Assembly: GCF_028743715.1 (NCBI RefSeq)
Contig: NZ_CP117996.1
Coordinates: forward strand, 3,224,001-3,288,000
Length of the DNA: 64,000 bases
Direction: 5' to 3'
DNA from: Microbacterium sp. Clip185
Lineage (GTDB): Bacteria; Actinomycetota; Actinomycetes; Actinomycetales; Microbacteriaceae
Below the pieces are notes generated by a model, which was not told the DNA's origin, did no database searches, and worked only from the letters and a program-made list of their open reading frames with translations. This document shows, piece after piece, positions 62,765-64,000 of this stretch; the stretch's first letter is position 1; every line of letters starts with the position of its first letter. The translations under genes were made by a program, and so were the position numbers.

Positions 62765-62798
62765 TTAGGCTTTCATCTGTTGCACCCAGGGAGTCGCC

Positions 62799-64000
62799 GT
62801 GTCAGATGATCCACGCGTACTCGCCGGTCGCTACCGCATCGATGAGCTCATCGGTCGCGGCGGCATGGCGAGTGTGTTCCGAGGCTACGACCTGACCCTC
62901 GACCGCGAGGTTGCACTCAAGATCCTGCGCCGGGAGCTCGCGGACGACGCCGCCTTCCGTACTCGTTTCCGACTGGAGGCACAGGCCGCCTCCCGCATGT
63001 CCCACCCGACAATCGTGCGGGTGTTCGATGCCGGCGAAGACAGCGAGACGACCGCCGACGGCGTGGCGCACCCCGTGCCGTTCATCGTCATGGAGCTCGT
63101 CAACGGCGACCTGCTGAAGGACATCATCTCCGGCGGAGACGTGCCCGTAACGGACGCGGTGCGCTATGTCGACGGCATCCTCGAGGCACTCGAGTACTCC
63201 CACCGCGCCGGCGTCGTGCACCGCGACATCAAGCCGGGCAACGTGATGGTCACGGCCGCGGGCCAGGTGAAGGTCATGGACTTCGGCATCGCGCGAGCCG
63301 TGTCCGACTCCTCCTCCACTGTGGCCGAGACGACGGCCATCATCGGCACAGCCGCCTATTTCTCTCCCGAGCAGGCCAAGGGCGAACCGGTCGACGCGCG
63401 CGCCGACCTCTATTCGACGGGCGTCGTCCTCTACGAGCTGCTCACCGGACGCCCGCCGTTCCGGGGCGAGACTCCCGTCGCCGTCGCGTACCAGCACGTC
63501 AGCGAGACACCGGTCCCCCCGAGCGAGCACACCGAGAGCATCCCCCGCGGGCTCGATGCTCTCGTGATGCGCGCCCTGGCGAAGGACCCCTTCCAGCGGT
63601 TCCAGGATGCGGCCTCGTTCCGCGCCGCCCTCTCCGACGCGGTGGGCGGCAAGGCCCCCACCAAGCGCCAGCTCGGCGCACTCACGAGCGAGCTGTACGG
63701 CGCGAATCCCCGTCAGGCCGCAGAGACAGCGCGATCGCTGCGACAGCTGTCGACCGATACGACCATGCGGCGCACGCAAGCCGGACCGCCGGTCGCCTGG
63801 ATCTGGTCCGGTGTCGCGGTGCTCGCCGTGCTGCTGGTCTCGGTGCTCTTCTGGGTCGTCACCATCCGTCCCGGCGACGCCGTGCCGGACAGTGCGCGCA
63901 TCGTGCCGGATCTGACGACCATGACCTACGACCAGGCGGTGGATGTGCTCGAGGAGCACGACCTGCTCTCGGACCGGGTGCCCGTGGCCGATGATCGGAT
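62799..64000 (+). CDS. pknB: Ser/Thr protein kinase PknB (partial, right end)
   Basis: Coding runs to the window edge for 400 codons. The kinase domain has LIGRGGMASVFRG, Lys41, HRDIKPGN, MDFGIAR and YFSPEQAKG. A membrane span lies near residues 330-352 (WIWSGVAVLAVLLVSVLFWV), then the first PASTA unit begins with VPDLTTMTYDQAVDVLEE. PknB senses muropeptides or lipid II and phosphorylates cell-division proteins. The GTG start has AGGGAG eight bases upstream. Confidence 0.95.
   Translation, partial: MSDDPRVLAGRYRIDELIGRGGMASVFRGYDLTLDREVALKILRRELADDAAFRTRFRLEAQAASRMSHPTIVRVFDAGEDSETTADGVAHPVPFIVMELVNGDLLKDIISGGDVPVTDAVRYVDGILEALEYSHRAGVVHRDIKPGNVMVTAAGQVKVMDFGIARAVSDSSSTVAETTAIIGTAAYFSPEQAKGEPVDARADLYSTGVVLYELLTGRPPFRGETPVAVAYQHVSETPVPPSEHTESIPRGLDALVMRALAKDPFQRFQDAASFRAALSDAVGGKAPTKRQLGALTSELYGANPRQAAETARSLRQLSTDTTMRRTQAGPPVAWIWSGVAVLAVLLVSVLFWVVTIRPGDAVPDSARIVPDLTTMTYDQAVDVLEEHDLLSDRVPVADDR

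Overview
The window is chromosomal DNA from a GC-rich Gram-positive actinobacterium, most likely a Microbacteriaceae member close to Microbacterium. The reasons are the very high GC with strong third-position bias, the mismatch nuclease NucS, the FhaA/FhaB-PstP-RodA-PbpA-PknA-PknB cell-wall signalling cluster beside tRNA-Leu, the DUF3662 and YhgE/Pip families, the six-subunit Mnh antiporter operon, and frequent leaderless-type promoters (TANNNT 6-9 bases before a start codon). Assignments come from reading the sequence only; no database search was run.

Layout. 1-8.7 kb: the tail of an ABC exporter and its permease, a MalY/PatB C-S lyase, chorismate mutase, an AI-2E-type permease, a beta-propeller lactonase, purA and a DUF1684 protein. 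7.2-12.1 kb: a complete peptide/nickel-type ABC importer (lipoprotein SBP, two permeases, two ATPases) with a strong hairpin after the SBP gene. 12.3-18.7 kb: a cyclophilin lipoprotein, a hypothetical protein, argG, and a TetR / degenerate ABC-like protein / YhgE operon. 19.0-19.75 kb: a secreted transglycosylase-like protein.

19.77-23.48 kb is an AT-richer insert bounded by a 29-bp direct repeat that is itself a terminator hairpin. It holds an XRE regulator, a secreted cutinase, small membrane proteins, a frameshifted gene and the C-terminal fragment of a VirD4/TraG-like conjugation ATPase. Removing it would leave two convergent genes sharing one terminator.

23.5-42.2 kb is mostly core: an NmrA-type oxidoreductase with a divergent HxlR regulator, the mnhA(B)CDEFG Na+/H+ antiporter operon, LacI with a divergent MFS transporter, a NarL-type two-component system, a GAP-family membrane protein, nucS, a HAD phosphatase, a rhomboid-like/DUF2156 membrane protein, a cold-shock protein, a GntR regulator and an aldo/keto reductase. 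42.2-55.2 kb is accessory: a small membrane protein with an XRE-ImmA/IrrE regulator-protease, an Orn/Lys/Arg decarboxylase-permease pair with LysR, an amidase with a divergent TetR, an M20 hydrolase behind an MHS transporter that has lost its 5' end, and a 5'-truncated DDE transposase abutting it head to head. The region ends at tRNA-Leu(CAG). 55.6-64 kb is the conserved cell-division and Ser/Thr kinase cluster, running off the right edge inside pknB.

The most notable items are the terminator-embedded insert, an ABC-like protein without a P-loop kept in an operon with YhgE, several perfect palindromic operators overlapping start-proximal promoters, and the rearranged transporter/transposase junction.
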